A program made the translations under genes and the position numbers. The notes beneath the pieces are model-generated. The model saw only the letters and a list, made by a program, of their open reading frames with translations. It had not been told where the DNA came from and ran no database searches. DNA of 64,000 bases from Bin87 sp963668585 (GTDB taxonomy: Bacteria > Chloroflexota > Dehalococcoidia > Lucifugimonadales > UBA3495): assembly GCA_963668585.1 (NCBI GenBank), contig OY764869.1, positions 3,038,001-3,102,000 of the forward strand. The letters run 5' to 3'. Shown here one piece after another: positions 24,278-32,773 of the stretch. The first letter of the stretch is position 1, and the number at the start of each line of letters is the position of its first letter.

Positions 24278-24297
24278 GGCGGCGCGGCCGCGCCGCC
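24278..24297. repeat. Perfect 20-bp GC-only palindrome
   Basis: GGCGGCGCGG followed by its exact reverse complement CCGCGCCGCC, containing a GCGGCCGC core. No U-run follows on either strand, so a simple terminator is unlikely. Confidence 0.65.
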
Positions 24298-24468
24298 ATT
24301 CATTCCCCGCCACAATTAACCGCGCCAAGGTCAAATTGCAGTGCCCGACGTTGCCATTCCGATGCCGGCGAGTATCTGGCGTGGGAACCATTCCCCGATG
24401 GTTGGGCGTGTGGTTCTTTGGCGACGGGGTTGCTAAACTACACCGCCAGGACAGAAACGAGGTGAACC

Positions 24469-25644
24469 ATGACCAGAGCTCCCGCGACGCGGATCCAACG
24501 AGTACAACCCCCGGCCACCCTGGCCGCCGGCGAAAAAGCCAGACAATTGGCGCGGCAGGGGCACGACGTGATTGATTTGGGTCAGTCGAGTCCGCACCAC
24601 GTGACCCCACAGCACATTATTGACGCCGGCATTCAGGCGCTGAACGCAGGGCTTACCAACATCAGTTCGTCCCGTGGTCTGCCCGAGCTTCGCGAGGCCA
24701 TGTCCACAAAGCTGGCCGCTCACAATAGCCGCACCATTGATCCCGACGGGGATATCCTGGTTACCCCTGGCAGCAAGATGGGGCTGTACGAGGCCATAAA
24801 TGCCTACATCGAGGCGGGCGATGAAGTGCTGGTGCTTGAGCCCACGTGGGTGAGCTTCAGCCAGCAGGTGGAGATGGCTGAGGGTGTGCCGGTTGCCGTG
24901 CCGCTCAGCGAGGAGGAGGAGTACCACATCAGCTTCGAGCAGTTGAAGGAGTACGTCACCCCGCGCACCAAGATGATAGTCATCAACAACCCCAACAATC
25001 CCACGGGTCGGGTTTACACTGAGGACGAGTTGTCGGCCGTAGCGCGTGTGGCCCAGGAGCAGGACCTGCTGGTCCTGTGTGATGAGACCTACGAGTATTT
25101 CCTCTACGATTCCAACCGGCACGTTACCATCGCGACATTGGAGGGCATGGCGGAACGAACCCTGACCAGCTACACCTTCACCAAGGCCTATTCGATGGCC
25201 GGCTGGCGGTTGGGCTGCGTCGTGGCGCAGTCCAACCTGTTGGAGCCGCTGTTGAAGATTCAGGAACAAACCGCCAGTTTTGTGTCCCCCTTTGTGCAGA
25301 TGGCCGGGGTGGCCGCCCTCCAGGGCCCCCAGGATCACCTGCCCAGGTGGCGGGATGAGTGCGATGAACTCCGCGTGCGCTCCGCCGCACGACTGTCCCA
25401 GGTTCCCGGGGTGCACTGTCCGATGCCCGAAGGGGCCACATTCCTGTTCCCTCGCTACTCGGCAGATATCTCATCCACTGCGATGGCCGAGTTGCTGGTG
25501 GACCGGGAAGGAGTGGTCGTAACCCCTGGCATCGGCTTTGGCGAAAGCGGGGAGGGACACTTCCGTATCGCCCTGATGCGATCTCCGGCCGACCGGGTTG
25601 TGGAAGGAGTGGAACGTATAGCGCGAGTCCTGGAAACTCTCTAG
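24469..25644 (+). CDS. Pyridoxal-phosphate class I/II aminotransferase
   Basis: A 391-residue fold-type-I aminotransferase of the aspartate/aromatic aminotransferase group. It shows the substrate and cofactor motifs in order: SSRGLPELREA, TPGSKMGLYEA, NNPNNPTGRVY (about 167-177), DETYEYFLYD with the Asp that pairs with the PLP ring nitrogen, SYTFTKAYSMAGWRLG with the Schiff-base Lys, and FRIALM with the Arg that binds the substrate carboxylate. The ATG at 24469 is preceded by GAGGTG. It is a stand-alone gene flanked by long intergenic regions. The amino donor cannot be assigned. Confidence 0.93.
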   Translation: MTRAPATRIQRVQPPATLAAGEKARQLARQGHDVIDLGQSSPHHVTPQHIIDAGIQALNAGLTNISSSRGLPELREAMSTKLAAHNSRTIDPDGDILVTPGSKMGLYEAINAYIEAGDEVLVLEPTWVSFSQQVEMAEGVPVAVPLSEEEEYHISFEQLKEYVTPRTKMIVINNPNNPTGRVYTEDELSAVARVAQEQDLLVLCDETYEYFLYDSNRHVTIATLEGMAERTLTSYTFTKAYSMAGWRLGCVVAQSNLLEPLLKIQEQTASFVSPFVQMAGVAALQGPQDHLPRWRDECDELRVRSAARLSQVPGVHCPMPEGATFLFPRYSADISSTAMAELLVDREGVVVTPGIGFGESGEGHFRIALMRSPADRVVEGVERIARVLETL

Positions 25645-26035
25645 CCGGTTTTGCGCTTCCGGGGGCGGCCATGAGGCATCCTAGCCCAGCGCGCATCCGC
25701 CCCGGTAGCTCAGGCAAACCGAGCGGAGGCGTCACAGAAACGCTTCCAAAATGCGAGTACCGTGGCCGCCGGCGCCGAGGTCAATCCAGCCAGTCCGCTG
25801 AATATCGCGCTTGACCAGCGGATTTATGCTTCCCCCGGAGGTGATTGGACAGAACGCGACACTCCTTACTCGCGTTCCTTGCTGCGTGCTGGTGTCGGCG
25901 GGACGTTTTTGAGAGAGTTCAGTTCCCTGGCAAATCGACCACGATCGCAAAATGGATTACGGCCACAGTTCGATTTCTACCGGGCAGATCCTGGACGGAA
26001 GTTTGCCATTATCGCCCCGTGGCGCGTCGATACCC
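25645..26035. other. Intergenic region without a supported gene
   Basis: This lies between the convergent aminotransferase and FAH-family genes. No convincing hairpin with a U-run, RNA gene or coding frame was seen. Confidence 0.6.
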
Positions 26036-26818
26036 CTACCCCTCCGCGACCACGTAGTTCCGCAGCGTCCCAATCCCGCTGATTTCCACTTCGATGGTGT
26101 CGCCGGGGACCATGTCGCCGTCGGCGCCTTCCGTGCCCATCCACAGGACGTCGCCGGGGTAGAGGGTCGCGTGGTTGCTGAGTTCGTGAATCCAGGTCGC
26201 GGTGTCCCAGATCTGGTCGCCGGAGGAGAAGTCCTCCCACACATCACCGTTGAGGCGCACGACGATTCGGAAACCCTTGGGGTCTTGGTCAGTGACGATC
26301 CACGGGCCCATGGGCTTCCAGGTATCGCAGTTCTTGCCCCGGAACATGGTGCGGTCGGCCTGCTGCCAGGGGCGCTGGCTGATGTCGTTGCCGATGGTGT
26401 AGCCGAAAACGTGGTCCAGTGCCTCGCTGACCGGAACCTTGCGGGCCGTTTTGCCGATGACCACCGCAAGTTGACCCTCCGGCTGCACCGCGCCCGAGCA
26501 GTCGGCGGGGACTACGATGTTCTCCTCGGTGCCGATGATCGCGTGGACGGATCGGTAGTTGGGCGACGGCCGGTCGGGATAGGAAGGCGGCGACCCGCGC
26601 CGCGCCGCCATGCCCTCCACATGACCTCGGTAGTTGGGGCCGGCCGCGTACAGCATGGGTGGCTTGATGGGCGCCAGCAGTTTCACTTCGCCAAGAGCGT
26701 GCGAATGGTTGGTGACGGCGTAGTCCTCAAGGGGATTGCCCCACACTTCGGTAACCCGGCCATCCTCGATGATTCCAAAGCTGGTCTTGCCATCCAGTTC
26801 ATAGCGGCACCAGATCAT
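26036..26818 (-). CDS. Fumarylacetoacetate hydrolase (FAH) family protein
   Basis: A 260-residue FAH-family protein; members hydrolyse or decarboxylate 1,3-dicarbonyl or 2-oxo acids, or isomerise them, with Mg2+. Family features are APIKPPMLYAAGPNY, the metal segment QPEGQLAVVIGK, YTIGNDISQR with the metal-binding Asp, and late segments TATWIHELSNHATLYPGD and GTEGADG. In most relatives the metal segment is E-x-E-L; here the second Glu is Gln, so metal binding may differ. The ATG at 26818 is preceded by GAGGAGG. A longer frame would translate the hairpin repeat upstream and is not believed. The hydroxyacid dehydrogenase gene lies upstream on the same strand. Confidence 0.88.
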   Translation of the reverse strand: MIWCRYELDGKTSFGIIEDGRVTEVWGNPLEDYAVTNHSHALGEVKLLAPIKPPMLYAAGPNYRGHVEGMAARRGSPPSYPDRPSPNYRSVHAIIGTEENIVVPADCSGAVQPEGQLAVVIGKTARKVPVSEALDHVFGYTIGNDISQRPWQQADRTMFRGKNCDTWKPMGPWIVTDQDPKGFRIVVRLNGDVWEDFSSGDQIWDTATWIHELSNHATLYPGDVLWMGTEGADGDMVPGDTIEVEISGIGTLRNYVVAEG

Positions 26819-26873
26819 GGGGGCCTCCTCGCTCAAAGTTGCGTGATTGTTGAGTTTTTCACCCTCGCCCCAA

Positions 26874-26896
26874 CCCTCTCCCATCGAGGGAGAGGG
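26874..26896. repeat. Palindromic CCCTCTCCC repeat
   Basis: CCCTCTCCC, loop ATCGA, GGGAGAGGG: a perfect nine-base-pair hairpin in the CCCCAACCCTCTCCC class of intergenic repeats. It sits between the D-2-hydroxyacid dehydrogenase and FAH genes and could attenuate read-through. Confidence 0.7.
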
Positions 26897-26957
26897 GGCA
26901 TTACAAACGGTGATGCCTGGCGTCCTTCTCGAAAGACGCGGGGACCAGGGGGCGACG

Positions 26958-27923
26958 CTACTCCGGCGTCACCAGGGACTCGGCTTCGCCGCCGGTGAGC
27001 ACGCGCATGATGTTTTCGCAAGCGAATATCGCCGCCCGCAGCGCGGTTTCCTGGCTCTGGCCCGCCATGTGCGGCGTTATGATCACGTTGTCCAGGTCGA
27101 ACAATGGATTGTCCGCCGGAGTCGGTTCCACCTCCAGGACGTCAAGGCCGGCGCCGGCAATTTTCCCTTCCGTCAGCGCCCGGTACAACGCGGCCTCATC
27201 CACCACCGGGCCGCGGCACAGGTTGATGAAGAACGCCGTCGGTTTCATCAGGTCAAACTCGCGATCGGACATCATGCCCCTGGTGCGCCGCGTCAAAGGC
27301 ACGTGCATGCTCACGAAGTCGGAGGTCTGCAGCAACTCGTCGAACCCTACCGGCTCGGCCTTCACCTCGCGCTGCACATCCTCGGGAATGTCCACCACGT
27401 CATAAAAGATGGTCCGCGTATCGAAACCGGTGAGCCGCTTCGCGACCTGCCGGCCAATGCGGCCCAGGCCCACGATGCCCACGGTCTTGTCGGTGATCTC
27501 GGTGAGGTCGGTCTGGTAGAGATTGCCTCGCCAGTTGCGCTCCTTGGTGGTGGTGTCCCACTGGGCCATCAGGTTCCGACCGATGCCGATCATCAGACCG
27601 AGGGTCTGCTCGGACACAGAGATTGCGTTGGCCCCGCCGTTGTTGGCCACCGGGATGCCCATCTCCAGGATAGCCTCTAGGTCCATCCGGTCATAACCCG
27701 CGCTGAGGGTTTGAATCAATTTGACGTTGGGACAATTCTGCAGCACGTTGACCGACACGTCACTGGTGATAAGTGCATCGGCATCGCGGCACAGTTCGAT
27801 CTTCTCGGCCTCGGACAGCGTGGGGTCCACGAGCGTGATCTCGAACTCTCCCGGAGCCTGATCCAGCATGATCTGGGGGCGTCCGCCGACTCCGCTGTAA
27901 TATGCGATTTTCCATGAAGGCAT
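26958..27923 (-). CDS. D-isomer-specific 2-hydroxyacid dehydrogenase
   Basis: A 321-residue NAD(P)-dependent dehydrogenase that interconverts 2-oxo acids and D-2-hydroxy acids. The Rossmann motif is VGIVGLGRIGRQVAKRL (about 148-164). The catalytic triad follows: Arg in NLCRGPVVDEAAL, Glu in AGLDVLEVEP, and His in ITPHMAGQS. The substrate-loop region has TLSAGYDRMDL. The ATG at 27923 is preceded by AAGGAGA at eight bases. The FAH-family gene follows on the same strand about 140 bases downstream across a hairpin, so both may serve the same organic-acid route. Confidence 0.93.
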   Translation of the reverse strand: MPSWKIAYYSGVGGRPQIMLDQAPGEFEITLVDPTLSEAEKIELCRDADALITSDVSVNVLQNCPNVKLIQTLSAGYDRMDLEAILEMGIPVANNGGANAISVSEQTLGLMIGIGRNLMAQWDTTTKERNWRGNLYQTDLTEITDKTVGIVGLGRIGRQVAKRLTGFDTRTIFYDVVDIPEDVQREVKAEPVGFDELLQTSDFVSMHVPLTRRTRGMMSDREFDLMKPTAFFINLCRGPVVDEAALYRALTEGKIAGAGLDVLEVEPTPADNPLFDLDNVIITPHMAGQSQETALRAAIFACENIMRVLTGGEAESLVTPE

Positions 27924-28253
27924 AGGTCCATCTCCTTTGCGTACCCCGGGGAACTGTGTCCGGTTCGCCGGCAATTATAGGTATGGCGTCGGGCGTGTCA
28001 AAGCCAACCGCAACGGGTTCGGCGTTCGTGGACGCTCCCGGGGTTGGTCGGCGGACGCAACATACGTGGTAGAGCCCAACGTCCTCGGTCCGGTTTTGCG
28101 AACACCACGGGCGCGGCGACGAAACGTTGGAGATGGACGCTGCGGGGACATACCTGAAACTCGCCAGGAACCGGCGCGTTGCCGCCGACCGCCAGAATTG
28201 ACCGGAATGGCGGCCTCGGATTGCGCCGTTATGGTACCGAGGCCGCGTCGGGT
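27924..28253. other. Intergenic region without a supported gene
   Basis: Between the dehydrogenase and the small Cys-rich protein on the same strand, I see no coding frame with a good start and no RNA or repeat. Confidence 0.5.
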
Positions 28254-28517
28254 TCAGTTGAGGCTGGGTTTGCCTGCCGACCCGGGTCCGTCGGAACTGA
28301 AACCCGGGTGGTCGTTCAGATCCGAGGCGTCGTCCTGATGCTGACCGCGCAGCACGCAGTGGCCGCAGACCTTGCACACCGGGTGCCGGTTCGCGAATTT
28401 GGGATGGGGAATGTTGCACATCGGGCCATCGGGACGTTCACACCTGGGACACCCGTCGCAACTCCGGTGGCCGGTGCCCTGCCCGGTCTGGGTTCGTGGC
28501 TCCAGTACCGTTACCAT
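28254..28517 (-). CDS. Small cysteine-rich protein with two CxxCxxC motifs
   Basis: An 87-residue protein of no recognised family. It has CDGCPRC (residues 20-26), a single Cys at 34, and CKVCGHC (48-54): seven cysteines spaced as for zinc or an iron-sulfur cluster, plus several His. The C-terminal 30 residues are hydrophilic and low in complexity. The ATG at 28517 is preceded by GGAGGAGAAGG. It lies 104 bases downstream of the LigB dioxygenase gene on the same strand. It could be a small ferredoxin-like or zinc-binding accessory protein for that enzyme, but this is only inferred from position. Confidence 0.6.
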   Translation of the reverse strand: MVTVLEPRTQTGQGTGHRSCDGCPRCERPDGPMCNIPHPKFANRHPVCKVCGHCVLRGQHQDDASDLNDHPGFSSDGPGSAGKPSLN

Positions 28518-28621
28518 GATTCGCTACCTTCTCCTCCGGTTCAGTTCCCGATCCACACCCCATCCGCCCAGGTGAACGGATGCGGCAAACCGGGGGCTAT
28601 GCTGATTCCCGATGTGATCGA

Positions 28622-29593
28622 TCAGTTCCAGATGGCCGCGACCCGGTACGCCAATTGAGTGTGGGACTCACGCACATCAACGATCTCTGCGGGCACGTCG
28701 CCGATTATGCCCAAAGCGATGATCCAGTTCAGGATTTCGTGATCTCCCGATTCCTGAATTTCCTCGGGACTCAGTTCCGCCAACTTGCTTCCCGCTCCGT
28801 TGCGCACCAGTTCGAGATTGCGCCGGTCGGTCTCGATGTCTATGGCGCGGCACTGGAACCTGTGAGTGAGAAAGCTGTGCGACCAGCTTGACGACGCCAC
28901 CACGGCAACCCGCTCATCCCTGGTGTCGAGGAACTTTCGGATCCCGCGCCCAAGTTCGTAACACCGTTTGGGAGTGGGTCGCGGCGGATAATCCGGCCCC
29001 GCCTCCTCGCCGTAGCAATTGACGAACAGGGGGAGCAGCGGGAACTTCCCATCGGGATCCAGAAACACCAGCGGGTTGATGATGGCGTGGGCGAGGCCCC
29101 AATCCCAACCCTTGAGTGCGCTGGACGAAGCCATGTCAAACCCATCCCTGATCAGGAAATTGCGCATGTCCCTGGAGAACTCTTTGGGACACTGGAAGGT
29201 GAACTTGGTCTCCGGGGTTGCGTCCCACAGGTTGGTGCGGGCTGCGGGCCGCTGGAATGGATATCCATCGACCTCGGCGCCCGTGTACAGGCAGAAAGGA
29301 GGCAGGTTGTCCTGCAGGAAATTCTCCGCCTGATCGTCGCCGATGACCATGAGAACATCGGGTTCCCATTCGTGCAGACGGTCCCGTAGAACCTTGAACG
29401 ACTCGACGACTTTCTGCTGGTCGCTGATGTCCTGGCTCAGTCCGTTATCCTCGCCTAGTTCCTTCAATAATTGGGCGGGCGGTTCGTAGCCGGGCACCCG
29501 GGCAAATATCCTCTCTCTGCCCCTGGACCACACTTCGGGGGGCGTGAGGATGATGGGACCGTGTGAACAACCGAGTCCGAGCAGTTCAGCCAT
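28622..29593 (-). CDS. Class III extradiol ring-cleavage dioxygenase (LigB-like)
   Basis: A 323-residue LigB-superfamily protein, like the catalytic beta subunit of protocatechuate 4,5-dioxygenase. These non-heme Fe(II) enzymes open catechol-type rings. Metal and active-site features are the early LGLGCSHGPII His, VLMVIGDDQAENF, and ASSSWSHSFLTHRF with His residues in the second half. No small alpha subunit (LigA) is present beside it, so it is the single-domain type; a substrate other than protocatechuate is possible. The ATG at 29593 follows AGGAGG by five bases; a longer frame to 29722 has no such site. Confidence 0.88.
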   Translation of the reverse strand: MAELLGLGCSHGPIILTPPEVWSRGRERIFARVPGYEPPAQLLKELGEDNGLSQDISDQQKVVESFKVLRDRLHEWEPDVLMVIGDDQAENFLQDNLPPFCLYTGAEVDGYPFQRPAARTNLWDATPETKFTFQCPKEFSRDMRNFLIRDGFDMASSSALKGWDWGLAHAIINPLVFLDPDGKFPLLPLFVNCYGEEAGPDYPPRPTPKRCYELGRGIRKFLDTRDERVAVVASSSWSHSFLTHRFQCRAIDIETDRRNLELVRNGAGSKLAELSPEEIQESGDHEILNWIIALGIIGDVPAEIVDVRESHTQLAYRVAAIWN

Positions 29594-29964
29594 TTTGTCC
29601 TCCTGTGTAGCCGGATCCGCAGCGAGGTTGTGCAGGTTGCGGCGATTGTAGGTGTACGCATGAAAGGCTGTCAATTTGGAGGGGGTTTGCCTGCGCGACA
29701 CCTCCACTCGATGGTCGCGCACCTTCCCACCGACGGCCGCAGACTACCACGCGCTTCGAGGATCGACGGTACCGCACAGGCCAGACCTGAGCGCGGAGAA
29801 ACGACAGCAACCACCAGAAATTTGCTGGCGTTACCTCATCGGCCAACCGAGAGAGGAAAACGAAACAGGAATAACCCGTTCTCAACATCCCCCCGCTGAA
29901 CGGACACCGGAAGGTCGATTTATCCCCAGGTTCTGTTCCGCGCCTGGGAATGCACCAGTTGCGG
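29594..29964. other. Intergenic region without a supported gene
   Basis: Upstream region of the LigB-like gene and downstream region of the GlcG-like gene. No promoter, RNA or repeat is clear enough to call. Confidence 0.5.
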
Positions 29965-30378
29965 TTAGATACCCAACGCCGCGACGCCGGCTTTTGCGAT
30001 GGCCTCGTCATCGAACCCGCTGGGCAACCCGCCCACGCCAATGGCCCCGACCACAACACCGTCGTGCAAAACGGCTACGCCGCCCGGTATCGCTATCAGT
30101 TGAGGATCCCCGAAGGATTCCAGTGACCTTCCCGTGGAGCTGAGTTGCTCGGCGAAGGCAGCCGTGTCCATGGAGCGGACCGCGGAGGTGTAGGCCTTGC
30201 GAATGGCGAATGTGGGCCGCAGGCAGCGATCCATGCGGGCGTAGGCCAGCAGGTTGCCGGCATCGTCCACCACCGCCATATCCACCTTGCGCCGGTCGGT
30301 GTCCCGGTTGAAATCGGCGATCATGGCCGTGATGGCGTTCTGGGCCTGTTCCAGGCTGATCATGGGCTTGTTGTACAT
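29965..30378 (-). CDS. GlcG/HbpS family heme-binding-like protein (DUF336)
   Basis: A 137-residue DUF336 protein. The family includes GlcG of the glycolate locus and the heme-binding HbpS. The pattern is typical: MISLEQAQNAITAMI, VVDDAGNLLAYARMD, the AIRKAYTSAVR helix, IPGGVAVLHDGVVVGAIGVGGLPSG, and a final DEAIAKAGVAAL. There is no signal peptide. The ATG at 30378 follows GGAGG by eight bases. It lies about 200 bases downstream of the arylsulfotransferase-like gene. Its role is unclear; members are often next to oxidoreductases. Confidence 0.9.
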   Translation of the reverse strand: MYNKPMISLEQAQNAITAMIADFNRDTDRRKVDMAVVDDAGNLLAYARMDRCLRPTFAIRKAYTSAVRSMDTAAFAEQLSSTGRSLESFGDPQLIAIPGGVAVLHDGVVVGAIGVGGLPSGFDDEAIAKAGVAALGI

Positions 30379-30586
30379 GTCAAAGTCCTCCGTGAAATTG
30401 TCGATTGGGAACTTGGGGATTCAATCTCCGCCCGGACGGATACGCATCTGCGAATGAGGTCGCGAACGAAGCTTTACGACCATCGGGGCAGGGAACGCTG
30501 CTATGGTGATGAGAGTGCCACGCGGTTGCGCCCTTGGCAATGGCAAATGTGGCCGGCGATCCGATCAATGATCCCCCACAGTTGCG

Positions 30587-31675
30587 TCACCCGCCGCCAT
30601 ACAATCGGTTGAAGTTGCCAAATTGTTGCGGGTCCAGCGTTTTTCCCTGCAAGGCGGGATGGTCGGGGCCATAGCGATGAGCGCGGAACACCGCGTTGGC
30701 CATTCCCCACTGGGAAGGCACGAAGAAGGGACTGACGTATTCCCAAACTATCTCGCCGGCCGGCGTCACCTCGAACAACCGCCCCTGCTGACCTTCGGTA
30801 ATGAGGGTGTTGCCGTTGGGGAGACGCTGGGCGCCGCCCGTGAAGTGGGTGAAAAAAGACACCATCGGCAGGCCTTGGTATTGCCATACGATCTCGCTGG
30901 TGGACGGGTCAACCTCGATAATCCGAGAGTAGCTGAGACCGCGACGGTGAGAACCGTTGTCCAGCAGGAGCACGTTGCCGTTGTCCAAATAGGTGGGGTG
31001 ATGCTGATGGGATATGATGCCCTGGCCCCACTTCCATGTGATTTCTCCGGTGGACCGGTCCACCATCGCCACGGTGTCCAGGATGCGAAAGCTGATCAGA
31101 AAGGTACTACCATCAGGAGATGCCGTCAGGTCGTTCGCGCTGCCCCAGGCATCACGCCTTTCCAGGGGGCAGATCACGTCCGTTCCCGTGTCCAGGTGGT
31201 CGGCCGACTGCCACAGGTCCACCTCTCTCCCATCGGGAGTCACTTCCACGACCTGGTCGCCGAGCATTTGCTCCGGATCATTCGCGGTGGTGAAGCCGCC
31301 CCTGACGCCTGCCGTCAGTTCGGCGGATATCCGGTCGCGCTGCAACAGGATCAGATTGTTGCCATTGGGAAGGCGGGCGTGGCGGCGCAGGCTCGGGTTT
31401 TGGTACTCCCACACGAGTCGGCCATCCCAATCCAACTCGCGGATGTGGTCGGCACCGGGAGGGTTGGCCCCCTGATCTCGGAACAGCAGGTTGCCGTTGT
31501 CCAGGAGGTAGCCGTAAGCGATGCCGCCGGGGTAATGCCATCGGTGAACGAAATTTCCTGCCATGTCGATCAGGTACGCATCGTCCCCGCCGTTGGGGGA
31601 GAAGAGCGTGTACCCCCGGTGCGCGCCGGCGGCGTGGTAACGGATCAATCCTGTGGGACGATAGGACGTAGTCAT
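30587..31675 (-). CDS. Arylsulfotransferase (ASST)-like beta-propeller protein
   Basis: A 362-residue protein similar to the arylsulfotransferase family, a six-bladed propeller. Typical segments are GYTLFSPNGGDDAYLIDMAG, HHPTYLDNGNVLLLDNGSHRR, SRIIEVDPSTSEIVWQY, GGAQRLPNGNTLITEGQQGRLFEVTPAGEIVWEY and HRYG near the end. Sulfotransferase members use a His nucleophile; several His are present but the catalytic one was not pinned down. It has no signal peptide, unlike the periplasmic E. coli-type enzyme. The ATG at 31675 follows AGGAGGG. It is divergent from the binding-protein gene at 31838. Confidence 0.82.
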   Translation of the reverse strand: MTTSYRPTGLIRYHAAGAHRGYTLFSPNGGDDAYLIDMAGNFVHRWHYPGGIAYGYLLDNGNLLFRDQGANPPGADHIRELDWDGRLVWEYQNPSLRRHARLPNGNNLILLQRDRISAELTAGVRGGFTTANDPEQMLGDQVVEVTPDGREVDLWQSADHLDTGTDVICPLERRDAWGSANDLTASPDGSTFLISFRILDTVAMVDRSTGEITWKWGQGIISHQHHPTYLDNGNVLLLDNGSHRRGLSYSRIIEVDPSTSEIVWQYQGLPMVSFFTHFTGGAQRLPNGNTLITEGQQGRLFEVTPAGEIVWEYVSPFFVPSQWGMANAVFRAHRYGPDHPALQGKTLDPQQFGNFNRLYGGG

Positions 31676-31837
31676 GTGGTATCCCTCCTGACCGCCTGAA
31701 CCGGGGCCACCGCCGCAACGATTCGCGAACCTGCGGCTGCGCTGGTCCCGGCCAGAGGATACCGGGTGTGAGACCGGTGGTAAACTCGGCGCAGGCCCGA
31801 GCCTCAAACCCCGACCCAACGGCAGGAGACAATTCCA

Positions 31838-32764
31838 ATGCGCATAGCGGTACCCGATCTGGTTTCCAACTCGTACTTTCCGGCGGTTGCCGCCGTGGAT
31901 TTGGGGTTCTTTGAAGCCCAGGGTCTGGATGTGGAGTTGGACATGATCTTTCCCGTGGGCCGGGCAATGGGGGCGTTGCGCGACCGCAGCATTGACTTCG
32001 TGGCCGGCCCGGCCCACGCCACTCTGTCGGCCTTTCCCGGGTGGGACGGCGCCAGGTTGCTGGCGGCCCTGGCGCAGCATACCTTCTGGGTCTTGGTGTT
32101 GCGTTCCGATCTGGCAGTCGAGCGCGGAGATGTGGCTGCGTTGCAGGGTTTACGCATCGGAGCCGCGCCTGGTCCCGATGCCATCCTGCGCCGGATGCTG
32201 GCCGAAGCCGGGGTGCATCCGGAAGCGGACGGCGTGGCGTTGGCTCCCGTACCCGGCAGCGGCGACGCGGGGGTGTCCTTCGGAGTCCACGCCGCCAGGG
32301 CCCTGGAGGCAGGGATAATCGATGGGTTCTGGGCCAACGCAATGGGCGCGGAAGTCGCGGTGCGCAGCGGAATAGGCCGCGTGACTCTTGACCCGCGTGG
32401 AGGTGTGGGCCCACCTGCCGCCAGGGACTACACCTTCGCGGCGCTGGTGACCACCAGCCAGCTGATAGAAGAATCCCCAGACGTAGCCGAGGCGGCGGTG
32501 CGCGCGATCATGAATGCACAACGCACCCTTCGGGCAGATTCGTCGCTGGCGGCCGGCGTTGGACAGAGGCTGTTCCCATCCGATGAGGCGGAGTTGATCG
32601 AGGATTTGGTTCGACGCGACGCCGTGTATTACACCCCGACTATTTCGCCGGATGCCGTGGCCAATCTCAACGAGTTCTCCCGAAACGCCGGCCTGCTCAC
32701 GTTGGACGTGCCTTATGATCAGGTGGTGGCCAGCCGATTCATTCACCTCTGGGATGAGAATTAG
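31838..32764 (+). CDS. NMT1/THI5-like substrate-binding protein without signal peptide
   Basis: A 308-residue protein of the NMT1/TauA/SsuA-type binding fold: MRIAVPDLVSNSYFPAVAAVDLGFFEAQGLDVEL, then DFVAGPAHATL and LQGLRIGAAPGPDAILRRML. It starts directly with the first beta strand and has no export signal, unlike ABC binding proteins. It could therefore be a cytoplasmic enzyme or sensor of this fold. AGGAGA precedes the ATG. The LLM monooxygenase gene begins nine bases after its stop, so the two are almost certainly cotranscribed and may act on the same compound. Confidence 0.8.
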   Translation: MRIAVPDLVSNSYFPAVAAVDLGFFEAQGLDVELDMIFPVGRAMGALRDRSIDFVAGPAHATLSAFPGWDGARLLAALAQHTFWVLVLRSDLAVERGDVAALQGLRIGAAPGPDAILRRMLAEAGVHPEADGVALAPVPGSGDAGVSFGVHAARALEAGIIDGFWANAMGAEVAVRSGIGRVTLDPRGGVGPPAARDYTFAALVTTSQLIEESPDVAEAAVRAIMNAQRTLRADSSLAAGVGQRLFPSDEAELIEDLVRRDAVYYTPTISPDAVANLNEFSRNAGLLTLDVPYDQVVASRFIHLWDEN

Positions 32765-32773
32765 GAGCGCTCG

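Larger units (their letters stand above)
23934..24468. other. Intergenic region with two palindromic repeats
   Basis: No gene could be supported between the peptide promoter and the aminotransferase. The region holds repeat copy B (24173-24195) and a perfect 20-base palindrome (24278-24297). Confidence 0.6.

Noticed and set aside
26819..26884. N-terminal extension of the FAH-family protein through the CCCTCTCCC repeat
   Set aside because: The internal ATG at 26818 has a strong ribosome site and gives the family N terminus; the extension is translated repeat sequence.
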